Shown here piece by piece: positions 1 to 14,451 of a stretch of 64,000 bases of DNA. The notes under the pieces are model-generated. The model saw only the letters and a program-made list of their open reading frames with translations. It was not told the origin of the DNA and ran no database searches. The stretch is taken from NCBI RefSeq assembly GCF_036711975.1, contig NC_091970.1, forward strand, positions 4,347,501 through 4,411,500. The letters run 5' to 3'. The stretch is from Onthophagus taurus. Lineage: Eukaryota > Arthropoda > Insecta > Coleoptera > Scarabaeidae. The translations under genes and the position numbers were made by a program. Each line of letters starts with the position of its first letter. Position 1 is the stretch's first letter.

Positions 1-1547
1 TTTTGGAGATGTTTCAATTCTAATTTAGTATCACCGCCAGGCCCCAAATGTTGATCATAAGCCATTTGATTCGATGAATCGTTTAACATTTTTCGATTAA
101 TTTCTTCTGAGTAATTTTTTTCTAATTCGACACATTTCTTTTCATAATAAGTTCTTAAATCTTCTAATTCTTGATTGTGTTTATCACCCAATTCTTTTTT
201 TAATTCAACCTATAAATATACTTAAATAAAAATTTAATTTTATGACATCATATTTTTACCTCGATTTCTTTAATTTCCTTTTTATGTTCATCTTGAACCA
301 CATCGATTCGTTTTTGAACGTAAAATTCAAAATAATTTTTCAACTCACTCAAAATTACCAATTGATGTGGGCTCAAAACCTGCTCAAGCTTCCGAAAAAT
401 TTTGTTGATACCCATTCCGCTTACTTTTTCGCTTCTCTCTTGATCCAAACTTGATTCGATCTCTACCAAAGAATCCGTTGAGTGAGTTGATTTTAAATTA
501 ACTTTCCTATTTGGACTCCATTGTTCAGTATCACTAACGCATTGATGTTGTTTGATTTCTGTTGAATGTTCTTTTAATTGTTTCTCTAATTGGTGGATTT
601 TGCTCACAAAATTTTCACTTTGCTTTTGTAACTCGTCACGATTTTCGCACATTTGTTGAAGAATATCCTCTAAGTGGCGAATTTGACGATCTCGATGAGA
701 AATTGCGTCCTGATAATTCACAATCTGACAAATAAGAATAAATAAGTGAGGTTATGTTCTCGAATAATTATTAATATACCTTATTAGAAGAATCATCTTG
801 ATAACATTTATATTCCGTTGCACTCGTAACACTCGATGCATCAAACTCAACACTTAAATTACCCAATTCGGAGTTTTTTCTACTTGATCCTTTTACTTTT
901 ATCCCTTCATCGCTTGGATTAAACCCTTTTAACTTACTTACATAATTATTAATACTGCTATCATCTAAACTAACACCTTCGAAAATATTTAAACTAACGT
1001 CTCTACTACTACATGAATCACTTTTTTCAATTTTAGTTCCATCACTTCGCGAAGAAAATTGTTTATCCTTTAAAATTTCATTTAAGATACTTTGAACGTT
1101 ATTTGCAGCTTCGTTTCCGTCACTATTACAACTTAAACTTAATTCGGATTTATTTATACGTTCGTAGTCATTTACATTATCAATAAAATCTTGTTTTAAG
1201 CTAATTTCCGATAAAGATCGATCGTTTTCTATTCCACTTTGAAGCGAATCTAAATGCTCCGATATTGTAGATGACTCGGAAACGGCTTCTTGAGGTTTTG
1301 TGTTATCGGGAAGATCAAACGAATTCAAACTGATCGATGTGGAATCGTCGCTTAAAAGGATTTCTCTCTTCTGTTTTGATTTGCCGTGCTGTAAAATACC
1401 GCTCAACGTTAAATTTAGACGACGAAAGAAATAAGGGGCAACAAAAAGGGGGAAACGGGCATTCCAGAAATGTATACATATGTTTTAGCAATCTATTTTT
1501 AAACTTACGGTTTCAGGGTTGTCTTCTTTTTTATCCGATTCGTCCAT
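1..1547 (-). CDS. Plp: Pericentrin/AKAP9-like centrosomal coiled-coil protein, N-terminal part (runs off the window)
   Basis: Four exons are visible: 1509-1547, 724-780 joined region as 780-1388, 260-724 and 1-209, all in phase 0. The start ATG gives MDESDKKEDNPET, and an in-frame acceptor at 1388 continues it. The first ~220 residues are acidic, Ser/Asn-rich and probably disordered. Then come charged coiled-coil heptads (HRDRQIRHLEDILQQ) and a segment reading LEDLRTYYEKKCVELEKNYS. That last segment resembles the conserved block of pericentrin-like and AKAP9 proteins. Members of that family are giant scaffolds that recruit gamma-tubulin factors to centrosomes and basal bodies. The C-terminal PACT domain would lie outside the window. 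Another large coiled-coil scaffold is possible. An RFX-type motif lies about 140 bp upstream. Confidence 0.6.
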
Positions 1548-1992
1548 CGTTAAAGGGGAAATGATTTAAATCGTTATCTTTAAATAATAGTAATAATTAG
1601 TCCCAATTAAATCGTTTTTTATAAAAAAATAAAGCAAATAATTTTGAGGTTAACTTATGTCACCTCTGTTTTTAACGGCCACTATTTCGTTTCCATGGTG
1701 ATGACACGATTTGAGTAAAGTTTAAAGAAATTTGAGTAAAATCTTTATTTTTGTAAATAATTAAATCTCGATAAAATCTTGATTAATACAAATCGATTAC
1801 ATTAATTTATCTTTTTAATTAATGTTGATATTTACCGATAAAGTATTTTTAAAAATTAATTTAGGGGGACTTGTTGTTATTAGTTATTCAGTTGGTATAA
1901 TGGGTAAGGTTCATGTAAGGTTTATGTTGGTACTTTTGTAGATTGAAGGATAATTTTGAGGTTATATAAAGAAAATTAATAATAATAACAAA
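1548..1992. promoter_or_regulatory. Divergent promoter between the pericentrin-like gene and Smarcal1
   Basis: The 445-bp spacer separates two head-to-head start codons. It holds an X-box-like site at 1689-1702 and two GAGGTTA motifs (about 1645 and 1957). No TATA box is evident on either side. Confidence 0.5.
1689..1702. promoter_or_regulatory. Candidate RFX X-box
   Basis: GTTTCCATGGTGAT fits the X-box consensus RYYNYYATRRNRAC at every position except the last. It lies about 140 bp upstream of the centrosomal gene start. RFX factors are known to control ciliary and basal-body genes; use of this site is inference. Confidence 0.4.
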
Positions 1993-4252
1993 ATGCAGTG
2001 TACACCTGCTGAAATTGAAGAAAAACGAAGACAAGCTCAATTAAAATTATTAGCGAAATCTCAGCACAACCCAATTAATAATCATAACTCTCCATCCACC
2101 AGCCTAAATCACCAAAACAAGTTTAATTTTAAGCTGTACAATAAATCGAAATCTGAGGTGTTTTACGGGTCTAATAAAGTCGTAACGATCAGTTTTAGCT
2201 TAATTTCCGAGTCACGATTTGTTGCAAACTCATCTGATTTTCATGAGCCATCTGTACATGTATTTAAATCAATTTCTTCAAAAAATTATAGTACGTTTTA
2301 TAATTACTTGCTAAATAATTTAATTATCATTATTGGTATATTTTAAGATGCTAAAAGTAAAAATTGGGATTTTGATTTAAAAGACTACGAAATATTGGAA
2401 CAAAAATTATTGTTGTTACACCCGCAAGTTGTCCTTGTAAAACTACCTCAATTTGTGATTAAAACTGTTAAAATACAAAAAGGCGATGATAAAATCGATT
2501 TATCTAGAATAGATAATGAATTGTTAAGTGCGTTAATGCCTTTTCAAGAGGAAGGAGTTTGGTGAGGTTAAATTTGTTTGGGTTATTTTCTCTTATTGTG
2601 TTTTATTATAGTTTTGGAATTGATAAAGGGGGTCGTTGCTTAATTGCTGATGAAATGGGGTTGGGAAAAACGTTCCAAGCGCTAGGAATAGCTAGTTATT
2701 ACAGAGATGATTGGCCCTTACTCATCGTTACAACAGCTTCAATGAAGTAAAAATTTGATTTTCGAGTTAATTTGTTTTAATAAAATTAATTTAAGGAATG
2801 TTTGGGAAGAAACGATTCATAAATATCTACCAAGCGTTTCAATAATGGAAACTCAATACATGATAACAAGAAAAGACTACATCGGAGATGCAAAAGTATT
2901 AATCGTTAGCCATGATATGATGAGTAGGTGTGGTGAAAAGTTGTTGGAAAGAAATTTTGGTGTGATAATAATCGATGAATCCCACACAATTAAAAATTTT
3001 AAAGCTAAATGTACCCAAGTTGCAACATTATTAGCAAAAAAGTCAAAAAGAATCGTTTTATTATCTGGAACACCGGCTTTATCACGACCTAACGAATTAT
3101 ATTCCCAGTTAAGTTTAATCGATTCGAAATTTTTTGGGGGGTTTATAGGTTATTCAACGCGTTATTGCGATGGTAAAACGACAAGTTTTGGTTGGGATGC
3201 AACCGGACAGTCAAATTTACAAGAATTAGAAATAGTTTTGAGGAAAAAATTTATGATCCGCAGAACGAAAGCTGACGTTTTACAAAGTTTGCCAAAAAAA
3301 GTACAAGAAGTCGTTGTTTTAGACGTTAAATTAAATCAACTTAGTGAAAATGATCGCAACAACTTAACGATTTTATCCGATAAGTTCAATCGGGGAAAAG
3401 CGTTGGAAAAACATAGTGCTTTACTTACGTTTTTTTCTGAAACATCAAGAATTAAAATCCCATCAGTTTGGTGATTATAATTTAAAAGAAGCGTTGATTA
3501 ATAATAATAATTAAGTTCTTTTAGTTCCTATGTTCTTGAAATATTAAATACAACATCGAAATTTTTAATTTTTGCCCATCATCAGCAAATGTTAGACGCA
3601 GTACAAAAAATTTTAAACAATAAAAAGATAAAATTCATCCGAATTGATGGTTATTGTAACTCAGAACAAAGAAAAATAAACGTCGATAAATTTCAATTCG
3701 ACGATTCTTATACTTGCGCTTTACTATCAATCACAGCGGCAAACGCAGGGATCACCCTGACTAAAGCCCAATTAATTATCTTCGCCGAATTGCATTGGAA
3801 CCCAAGCGTAAATTATTGCACCACAAAAATCTAAATTTATCTTCAAAATTTTGTTGTAGATTTTGAGTCAAGCCGAAAGCCGAGCCCATCGAATAGGCCA
3901 ACAAGAACAAGTAACTGTGCGGTATTTATTAGCCCCTGGTACAGCCGATGACTATATGTGGCCTTTATTACAAGAAAAACAAAAAATTTTGAGCGAAATT
4001 GGTTTAACGAAGGAATCGTATCAAAATGTCGAAGTTAAAAAGCAACATTTAGTGAAATCCGATGAGATTAGAAACTGTTTGGAGAATTGTTTGGGAAGTT
4101 CTCACACTGAATGTGGCACTTTGGATATTAGTTCATATTTTGAGTCACCTAAAAAGAAGCTAAAAATGGAGAATAAAAATGATGAAGGAGATTTAGGTTA
4201 TGATTTATTTAACGATGGATTTAACGATTTATTGAGCTCAATAGATATTTAA
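1993..4252 (+). CDS. Smarcal1: SMARCAL1/HARP annealing helicase
   Basis: Six exons (1993-2290, 2348-2561, 2612-2746, 2796-3470, 3525-3807, 3860-4252) give 665 residues. The N-terminus (AEIEEKRRQAQLKLL) matches the RPA32-binding helix of the family. Exons 1-2 encode one HARP domain (around SRFVANSSDFHEPSVHVFKS). SNF2 motifs follow: I (DEMGLGKTFQ), II (DESH), III (LLSGTP), V (SITAANAG) and VI (AHRIGQ). The family binds RPA-coated single strands and rewinds DNA at stalled forks in the nucleus. Only one HARP domain is seen, as in Drosophila Marcal1; vertebrates have two. The C-terminus is acidic with a short Lys cluster. An AATAAA signal overlaps the stop region. Confidence 0.95.
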
Positions 4253-4493
4253 AATAAAATGTTTATTAAGTTAATTGCGTTGATTTGGTATTACAGCATT
4301 AATATAATTCAAAATTAAGTTAAATTTGAAAAAAACACACAGTGATCTAGTTATTATTTTGAAATTGAAATTTAATTTTAGGTTAGAATTACAGGAAACT
4401 TTTTTTTAAATGAAGATTTTTATTGATTTCTAATAAAATAATTACATAAAATTTAATAAGAGTACTTTTTAATAATGCATAGAAATATAATCC

Positions 4494-5333
<840 letters not shown>

Positions 5334-8215
5334 TTGGAATCTAATCGTTAAAAAAGTCGTGAATGGTTTTTGTTGTGGTGTTGGCGTTTTTATTCATGAT
5401 GGTTCAGCGAAAATTTATCAATTAAACACACAAAGACCGTCTCATTTACAGAAGAAAGATTAAATGACGTAATTCCATACCTATTTTTACGATCATAACG
5501 ATTTGTTTATAAGTTTTTTTTCTAGGTTAATGTTTGTTTAAATTTGAATTAACGATTTCAATTGAAAGATTTGTTTGTAAATGTTTTCATTAATTTAATC
5601 ATTATTTTTCATCGATATTAGCTGTCACTTTAAGTTGTCAAAAAAATTAAAATTTGATTGGAAAGAATGCAATGAAGTTGGTGCTGTCAAAAAAAATTTT
5701 TGAGGTTAATTTTTTAATCTAATTTTTAACCGATTAGTGAGATTCAAATACGTTCTAAAATTGTATTTTGTAATCTTGGCATGATTTTCGCGCACCTGTT
5801 CATTCGACAATTTACAATTTCCAACGTGAAGTTAATTTTTTTGATTTTGACGGTGAAAAAATGTTATTTTGAGTAAAAACTTACTTACTTAAACTAGAAA
5901 ATCTATTTATATTAAAAGATCCCGGCTCTAAATGACAGAACGAAAGTTTGTTTAAAATTTTTTCACACTTTTCGGCACAATTTGTACCCTCATCAGGACA
6001 TTTATTGACATTTTTAGATTTTTAGGGAGTGTTTTTGGTTTATGAAGGCATTTTTTTGGCGAATTGGACTCCACACACGCACTCACACAAAGTTTTCAGT
6101 GTTATAGGGACAAAATGTATCTGAAATAGTAAAATCATTGGTGTTTCGCATACGGTGAAGAGAAATAGAGAGATTTTGAGAGTGGGGAACGCAGCTGAAA
6201 ATCTAAAAATATACCCTCATCGTAGCTCTTATATTCGAGTTGAAATAGAAAATTTTCAGGATTTTTAACGCAACTTTAAAGAATGATTAAATTCGAAATA
6301 ATCTTCAAATTTCCAATTATCTTGACACTTAATACTTTCTTATCGAATACTAAGAGTATCATTTTGGTATTGAGTTACCTTAAACTATCACTGTTTCGAT
6401 AAGAAGTATTAAATTATTTCAATAATTTCTCAAATAATATTAAAATAATTAAAAGAAAACATAAAACAGTTATGCCTTGTCAATTTAATCAAATCAAATC
6501 AATTAATCAAATTAATTTTATTGACACAGTGCGCAAAATAAAACGCGAATATTAAAAAATTAATTGTTTATGCTATTTTTTACACAATTTCTACAAAATA
6601 GAACGTGCAGCTTCAACTGAATCAATTCAACTCAAGGTAAGACTATAATCAAATATTACTTATAGTTTAAATATTATTAATCAAAATTCAAACCTGACTA
6701 TGAAAGTGCCATCGAGAAGGTTTTACTTCACTCTTAAGCGTACCTATTACAACTATCGCTAAGACCTCTACTGTTTAATGTTTATATACTCTTCATAAAC
6801 TATGACGAAACGCCTTTATCAAAATGCATGCTATTTAGTCACCCAAATAGTTTATAAACCAAAACATTTTTAGATTTAAAATCAGTTGGAACATTTTATC
6901 AATAAAAATTTAAATTGCAATAAAAAACATTTTTAATAAATTTATTGTAAATAGCCTCAAATTAAATTAAAACGTCATATTTAAAAGTTTGTCAATTAAT
7001 TATTTAAAAGTCACATTGACGTTTCTATGAAATTGTAATGAAAATGTTAATAAATCGAAAAAATTATATAGGTTTTCAATAGAAATACGAATAAATTTTC
7101 AAAAATATTCAAATTCATTTAAAAAAATTTAATTCCAAACTCAGCACCTACAACTCAAAGTTAAGTATTACCTAACCTCAATTTTTATCGCTTCAATATA
7201 AACAAATACGTTTCAAATACGTAAAGTAATAATAAGATCTTCTTAAAATTTGCTTCAAAATGAGTTTTATTTCAACGTTATATAACAATTAGTTCTTGTA
7301 ATAAGATTTTTTAATTTGAATTTTTCAAATTTGACATCACCTAAAAGCTGTCAATTTAACCTAAAAAAAATTTGGATTTGAATCTTATTGTTAGATTTAA
7401 ATAAATATTGATTGATTTTTATTAGAGCACCTGTGGAAAACGTTCGAAGGTTCGTGTAGAAAATCGAAACGCCGATTTCCCTTCTCCCTTCTCTTCAACT
7501 TTTCTCTTTTACGTTACGCTTACGTGCTAGTTCGGCAGTACTATGACGTCCGTCGTCGTCTACCTGATGGGAACCCGAACGAACGGTACGAAACGAGTGT
7601 ATAAAACGAATGTATTAAACGAAATGTAAAACCAAACGCAAAAAGGAACTGTCAAAAAGTTTTCCAAAACTTTGTAAACGATAAAGTTGAAATTATTAGT
7701 GTTCGCTGTGTTATTTTGGGATAGTTTCGAAACTATTGAACGGGGTTTTAAAAACGGTTAAATTTCAAGTTCAAGAGTATGTTATTGTGTGAATTAAAAA
7801 GTGAACGAAATTCATGGATAAATTTAAAGTAAGATTTCGCGTGGACGGGGAGATATGTTGGTCAAGCTAATCAAAGGGTCGTTCAACTTGAAAAAGCTGA
7901 CCAACCCTTCGATTTTTCTGTAAATTAAAAAACAAATATTTAAAAATAATTTTATTTTAATTCATAACCTAACTTTTAAATTTGAATTATCAAATGTCAA
8001 TTCTGTCAAATTTTTGAGGTTAAGTTTAATAATTTTCCAAATCCCATTGCCTTATCATTGTGAAGAAGAAGTTTAATAATTAGTTTTTATTGATTATTAT
8101 TTAAAAAAGATTATAAAACAAACCTTATCGTGATCATTGATTAAGTAGATTAATATTTGAGTTAAACTAAAATTCTTTATTTTAAAGAGTTTAAATTTTA
8201 AAAATTTATTTTTTT
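5334..8215. other. Intergenic region with one GC-richer promoter-like stretch
   Basis: No coding exon was recognised. Most of the region is AT-rich, with scattered GAGGTTA and TGTCAAA motifs. Positions 7430-7830 are GC-richer and contain long stretches that look like promoter and 5' UTR sequence. They end at a good donor (AAA|GTAAGA at 7828/7829). This could be a non-coding first exon of the CDKL-like gene at 9692, across the GST gene (inference). Confidence 0.4.
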
Positions 8216-9072
8216 TTACATTTTAGATTTTTCCCCTTTTTGGGCTTTAAACGTTTTCGTTAATTTTTCCAATGATTCTTCATACCAAGGAGATGCACCA
8301 TTTTTAACTCTTACGATATAGTCGGCTAACTTCTCTCGTCCATCAGAAAATGGATTAATTTTAACGGCAGCTTCAAACAATAATGAAATAAGTTAATAAT
8401 TAATTAATTTATTTAAAATTAACTTACGAAGCGAATCAATTTCGCATGAAGCCCAAAGATCAGCTGCTGTTATATTATTTCCGGTTATAAAAGGTTTATC
8501 GCCTAACCAATGTTCAATAAAAGTATCCAAAGCGTTATAGGCAGCTTCATCAAACTTTGCCAAGCTTTCCGGTGAAGTTACTTTATTAAAGAATTTGGGG
8601 AAAATAATCTGTAAAAAATTAAAAGAATTAATATCGTTGGTTGTTTTAATTAATACGAATTAATTACTTTTCGTTGAAAAAGAGTAAAAAACACTGCTCT
8701 CATATTAATATGATGCCACTCTAAATACTCATCAACTTTGGCCCTTTTCATCGGTTCCTTTGGGTACCACTTCTCATTAATTCTTCCTGTGGCATCTAAA
8801 TAACGTAGAATAGCTACACTTTCAATTAAATTCATTCCATTTTCAGTTATCGCCGGTATTTTATGGAGAGGGGTTATTTTTAAGTAATCTTCTTGCAAGT
8901 GTTGCCCTAAAAATTAAACCATATGCTATCTTAATTAATTTAGAGATATTAATTAACAACCTTTAAAGAGTTCAATCGATTCCATTTGAAACGGAGTGTT
9001 GCTCGCTTTTAAAACCATGTAAAGTGATCGACATGGTTGAGACACCAAATCTAAATAAACTTTTAAAGTCAT
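8216..9072 (-). CDS. GstT: Theta-class glutathione S-transferase
   Basis: Four exons (8961-9072, 8668-8906, 8428-8608, 8216-8370) give 228 residues. The N-terminal thioredoxin fold contains SQPCRSLYMVLKASNTPF with the theta-class catalytic Ser region. It also has KGQHLQEDYLKITPLHKIPA with the cis-Pro and the glutathione-contacting ESVAILRYLDA. The C-terminal helical domain carries DEYLEWHHINMR and NNITAADLWASCEID, typical of GSTT. The predicted role is cytosolic conjugation of glutathione to electrophiles. The exon 3-4 junction (DSL-PAVKINP) is the least certain join. The gene may sit inside a 5' UTR intron of the kinase gene on the other strand. Confidence 0.92.
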
Positions 9073-11543
<2,471 letters not shown>

Positions 11544-11963
11544 TTAAGAATTAACTTTTTTTTTATGTGAAACGAGTTTTATTTGTAGAGAATTAAATCA
11601 TCCACGTCTCATCAATCATCAAAAATCTTCGCAAATTTTCCTTCGATGTAGCTATATTATCGTTTATATTTATATAAATCTTGTAAATATTTAATTTTAT
11701 TATAAACTTTTCTTTATAGGATTTTAGATACAAAAAGGCAAAACGCAAGTATATTAATTTGGATTTTAACCCAGGAAATTAATATTATTAATAATAAATT
11801 AATAAAAAGATATTTTAAATAAAATAATTTTAAATATGTCATTTCGTTTCTTTAAAAATCCCATAGATGGCGCCAAAACTAATCTTGTAATCCATTTGTA
11901 ATCATTCTTGTAATACAAACATAACCTAAAAATCTAACAAACATAACCTATTTGTTACCGACA
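11544..11963. promoter_or_regulatory. Intergenic spacer and B9d1 promoter region
   Basis: The spacer is AT-rich. A TAGATGGCGCC motif lies at 11864-11874, about 90 bp upstream of the B9d1 start. No X-box was found despite the ciliary role of B9d1. Confidence 0.4.
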
Positions 11964-12610
11964 ATGACAAACGGCTCATTTTTAATATCAATAAGTGGCC
12001 AAATTGAATACATAACCGCTTTAACAACATCCGGAACATCTTGGCACTGCAAATACGAATTAATAACCGGCCCAGATTGGAAGATAGTTGGTGGTTTAGA
12101 ACTTGGTTTATCACAAACAGTTAACATAACCCAAAATTGCTCCAAAATCGTTTTAAATTACCCCATTGATATCGTTTATAAATCATCGAATATCTTCGGA
12201 TGTAAAATTACAAATCAAAATTAAATTATATTTTACACCGACTTGTTTTAGGGCCCCAACTAATTTTGAGTGTTTACGAAGGTTTCAAATTAAAAGGTTA
12301 TGGTAGAATCCACATCCCCATTCAAACCGGGGTCCATTTAATCGATGTTAGTTTAGCAAGACCACAACCTAGCTCTTTGCTAGGTTATTTTGGAACCTTT
12401 TTTGGTTATCAACCTGAACTATTAGAACCAAAGATGCTAGCAGAAGACGAAGGAATAGGATGTACGTAATTACTTTTTAATTATCTAATATAACTAAATT
12501 AATTTTTAGTAATTCGAATGATTTCAAGCGGAGAAATAAGATGCTCTTTAAACATATTAACACAAAATTTAGTTTCTTTAGGTTATGATGTCGGATTAAA
12601 AAGAAATTAA
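11964..12610 (+). CDS. B9d1: B9 domain-containing protein 1 (ciliary transition zone)
   Basis: Three exons (11964-12201, 12252-12461, 12510-12610) give 182 residues. The whole protein is one B9 (C2-like) domain. Recognisable blocks are GPDWKIVGGLELGLSQ, NYPIDIVYKSSNIFGW, PQLILSVY and KGYGRIHIPIQTGVH. The sequence PKMLAEDEGIGLIRM and the ending LVSLGYDVGLKRN also match. These line up with vertebrate B9D1 throughout. B9D1 is part of the MKS/tectonic module that gates the ciliary transition zone; in insects that means ciliated sensory neurons and sperm. The first ATG in frame is used. Confidence 0.95.
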
Positions 12611-12711
12611 TAATTGTCTTAGCAACGCTCAAACAAAAATTTTTTTTTTGCTTTTTGGATGAATTTTATTCAAAATTGTGTGTAATTATAAAAATTATAG
12701 TGATAATTAGA

Positions 12712-12990
12712 ATGGGAGGTGTTTCTAAAAATTACACGGAAGGTAATAAAAGTATGGAAACGATTCAAGTGTTATTAGAGAAAAACCAGGTGAAACTTCA
12801 AAGTTACGTCGACGTTAAAACGCGATTGGAACGTGCCATCGAGAAAAATTTCCACGAAATTGAAAATATGAACGGTAAAATTCGATCGATAGAGATCCAA
12901 ATTGAACGGTTGGTGCAAGAAGCTGCTGCCAGAGAAATACAAGATAGAACGAAAAGGGAGTTGGCCCTAATTAAGGATGATGCTGTTTAA
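12712..12990 (+). CDS. Small coiled-coil protein, function unknown
   Basis: A single open frame of 92 residues starts MGGVSKNYTEGNKSM and ends ALIKDDAV. From about residue 18 onward it is strongly helical and charged (LERAIEKNFHEIENMNGKIR), with heptad spacing. There is no signal peptide or membrane segment. I do not recognise the family. It lies 100 bp after B9d1, on the same strand, and converges on SH2D4. Codon usage resembles its neighbours. A non-coding upstream exon is possible, since an AG precedes the ATG closely. Confidence 0.6.
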   Translation: MGGVSKNYTEGNKSMETIQVLLEKNQVKLQSYVDVKTRLERAIEKNFHEIENMNGKIRSIEIQIERLVQEAAAREIQDRTKRELALIKDDAV

Positions 12991-13096
12991 ATAATTTTGT
13001 AAAAAACTATGTAAAAAAATCGTTTTAATTAATAAAACAATACAAAAAAATAAGCAGTCAAAAAATAAAAATCATTATTAATCACAGAATATTCAC

Positions 13097-14451
13097 TCAA
13101 AATATCTCTTTGAATCCTTCGTTGTTGCATTTAGGACACGGATTTCGAAGCTTTTCGCCTCCCGTTAACGCGTATTCATAATGATGATTAATCAAATCGA
13201 TTAAACTTTTATGCTCAATCTGATTAGTACCCAAAAATGAATAATTTTGATTCGCATTAACTAAATAGTGTTTACACTTTTCTTTCGCTTTGTATGATAT
13301 TGCATAACCCCAAATTTTTTCTGATAATCTTACGAGGAAAGCCCCATCCGGTTGATTTAATAATAACGATTCCGCTTCTTTTCTTGTAATTAAACCTAAA
13401 TATAAAAATTAATTTAATTAATATGTATAAAATTTAAAAAAATAGGTACCATGAAACCAATTTAACGGTTTATTCGATGAATCTAACCCAGCATTTCTGG
13501 GTATTTCTTTAGTTTTGTACCAATCAATAACCGCATGTCTATTAGGTGGGACCCCCGGAGTAATATAACAGTTTGTATCTAATTCTAAATTGTTCGAATT
13601 GCTTGAACTTAATCGGTGTTCTTCTCTAGCCCGTCTTGCAATCTCTCTGATTTGTTGTTCGGCTTGTTTAGCTTTTCTTTCTATAAATAAAACAAATACA
13701 ATAACCAAATTAGAATCGGTAATAAAAATGTACCTTGTTCTCTCCATAAAGCTTCGTGTTTCTTCTCTGCTTCCTCCGCTTCTCGAACAGCTTCCATTTG
13801 TTTCTTTTCCATTTTCTTAAGAATTTCGCAAGTTCTCTCTTCGGTCATCCGTTTCTCCCACAACGCGACCCTTTGAGCGACTTTATTTTTATTTAAAGTA
13901 ATTTCTTGTAAAACGTCCCTATCCATTAAATTAATCTTATTATTTTTATTTTGATATCGATTTATACTGTAATTATTACATGCATTTTTAGCAGGTTTTT
14001 TCATTTTTTCTCTTAACTCATCGACAGAACAATAAATATCAACATTATCTTCGATTTTTGGCGTTAGATCGATTAATTCTAATTCAATATTCGCTTCAAC
14101 TTGTTTACGAAGTTCTTCGGCTTCTTTTTCGGCGATTTTCCTTGCTTTATCTAACGCTTCATCTCGAAGAATTTCCTCAATCGTTTTATCATTTTCGTGT
14201 TCGCCCATTACCCAAACCCAAGGTTCACCGTCAATTCCTATCAAAAAATTTACTTGTTTCTTTTTACACGGGTTTTTATTATCTTTATTTGTCTTTTGTG
14301 GGTGGTTTTTATTGATTTCTTCGTCCCAAATTTTCCATCTCCGAACTTGTTCTTCTCGCATCTTACAAAATAACGTTTGTTTTTGTTGATCGTCGAGTTC
14401 TATTAAGATTTCTGGGTCAACGTAAAGATCTTTGAGAATTTGTTGTAACAT
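13097..14451 (-). CDS. Sh2d4: SH2D4-like SH2 adaptor
   Basis: Exons 13734-14451, about 13450-13680 and 13097-13397. The N-terminus (DPEILIELDDQQKQTLFCKM, then REEQVRRWKIWDEE and GEPWVWVMGEHENDK) matches SH2D4A/B. A long charged helix follows. The C-terminal SH2 domain starts at WFHG, has GAFLVRLSEKIWGYAISY, and ends in NPCPKCNN. Oddity: with the canonical donor after WFHG (13450) the SH2 exon is out of frame, within a run of six A on the coding strand. A weaker donor eight bases upstream restores the frame (413 residues) but loses HGLIT. Either an indel in this sequence or unusual splicing is involved. The protein is a cytoplasmic phosphotyrosine-binding adaptor by homology. Confidence 0.9.
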
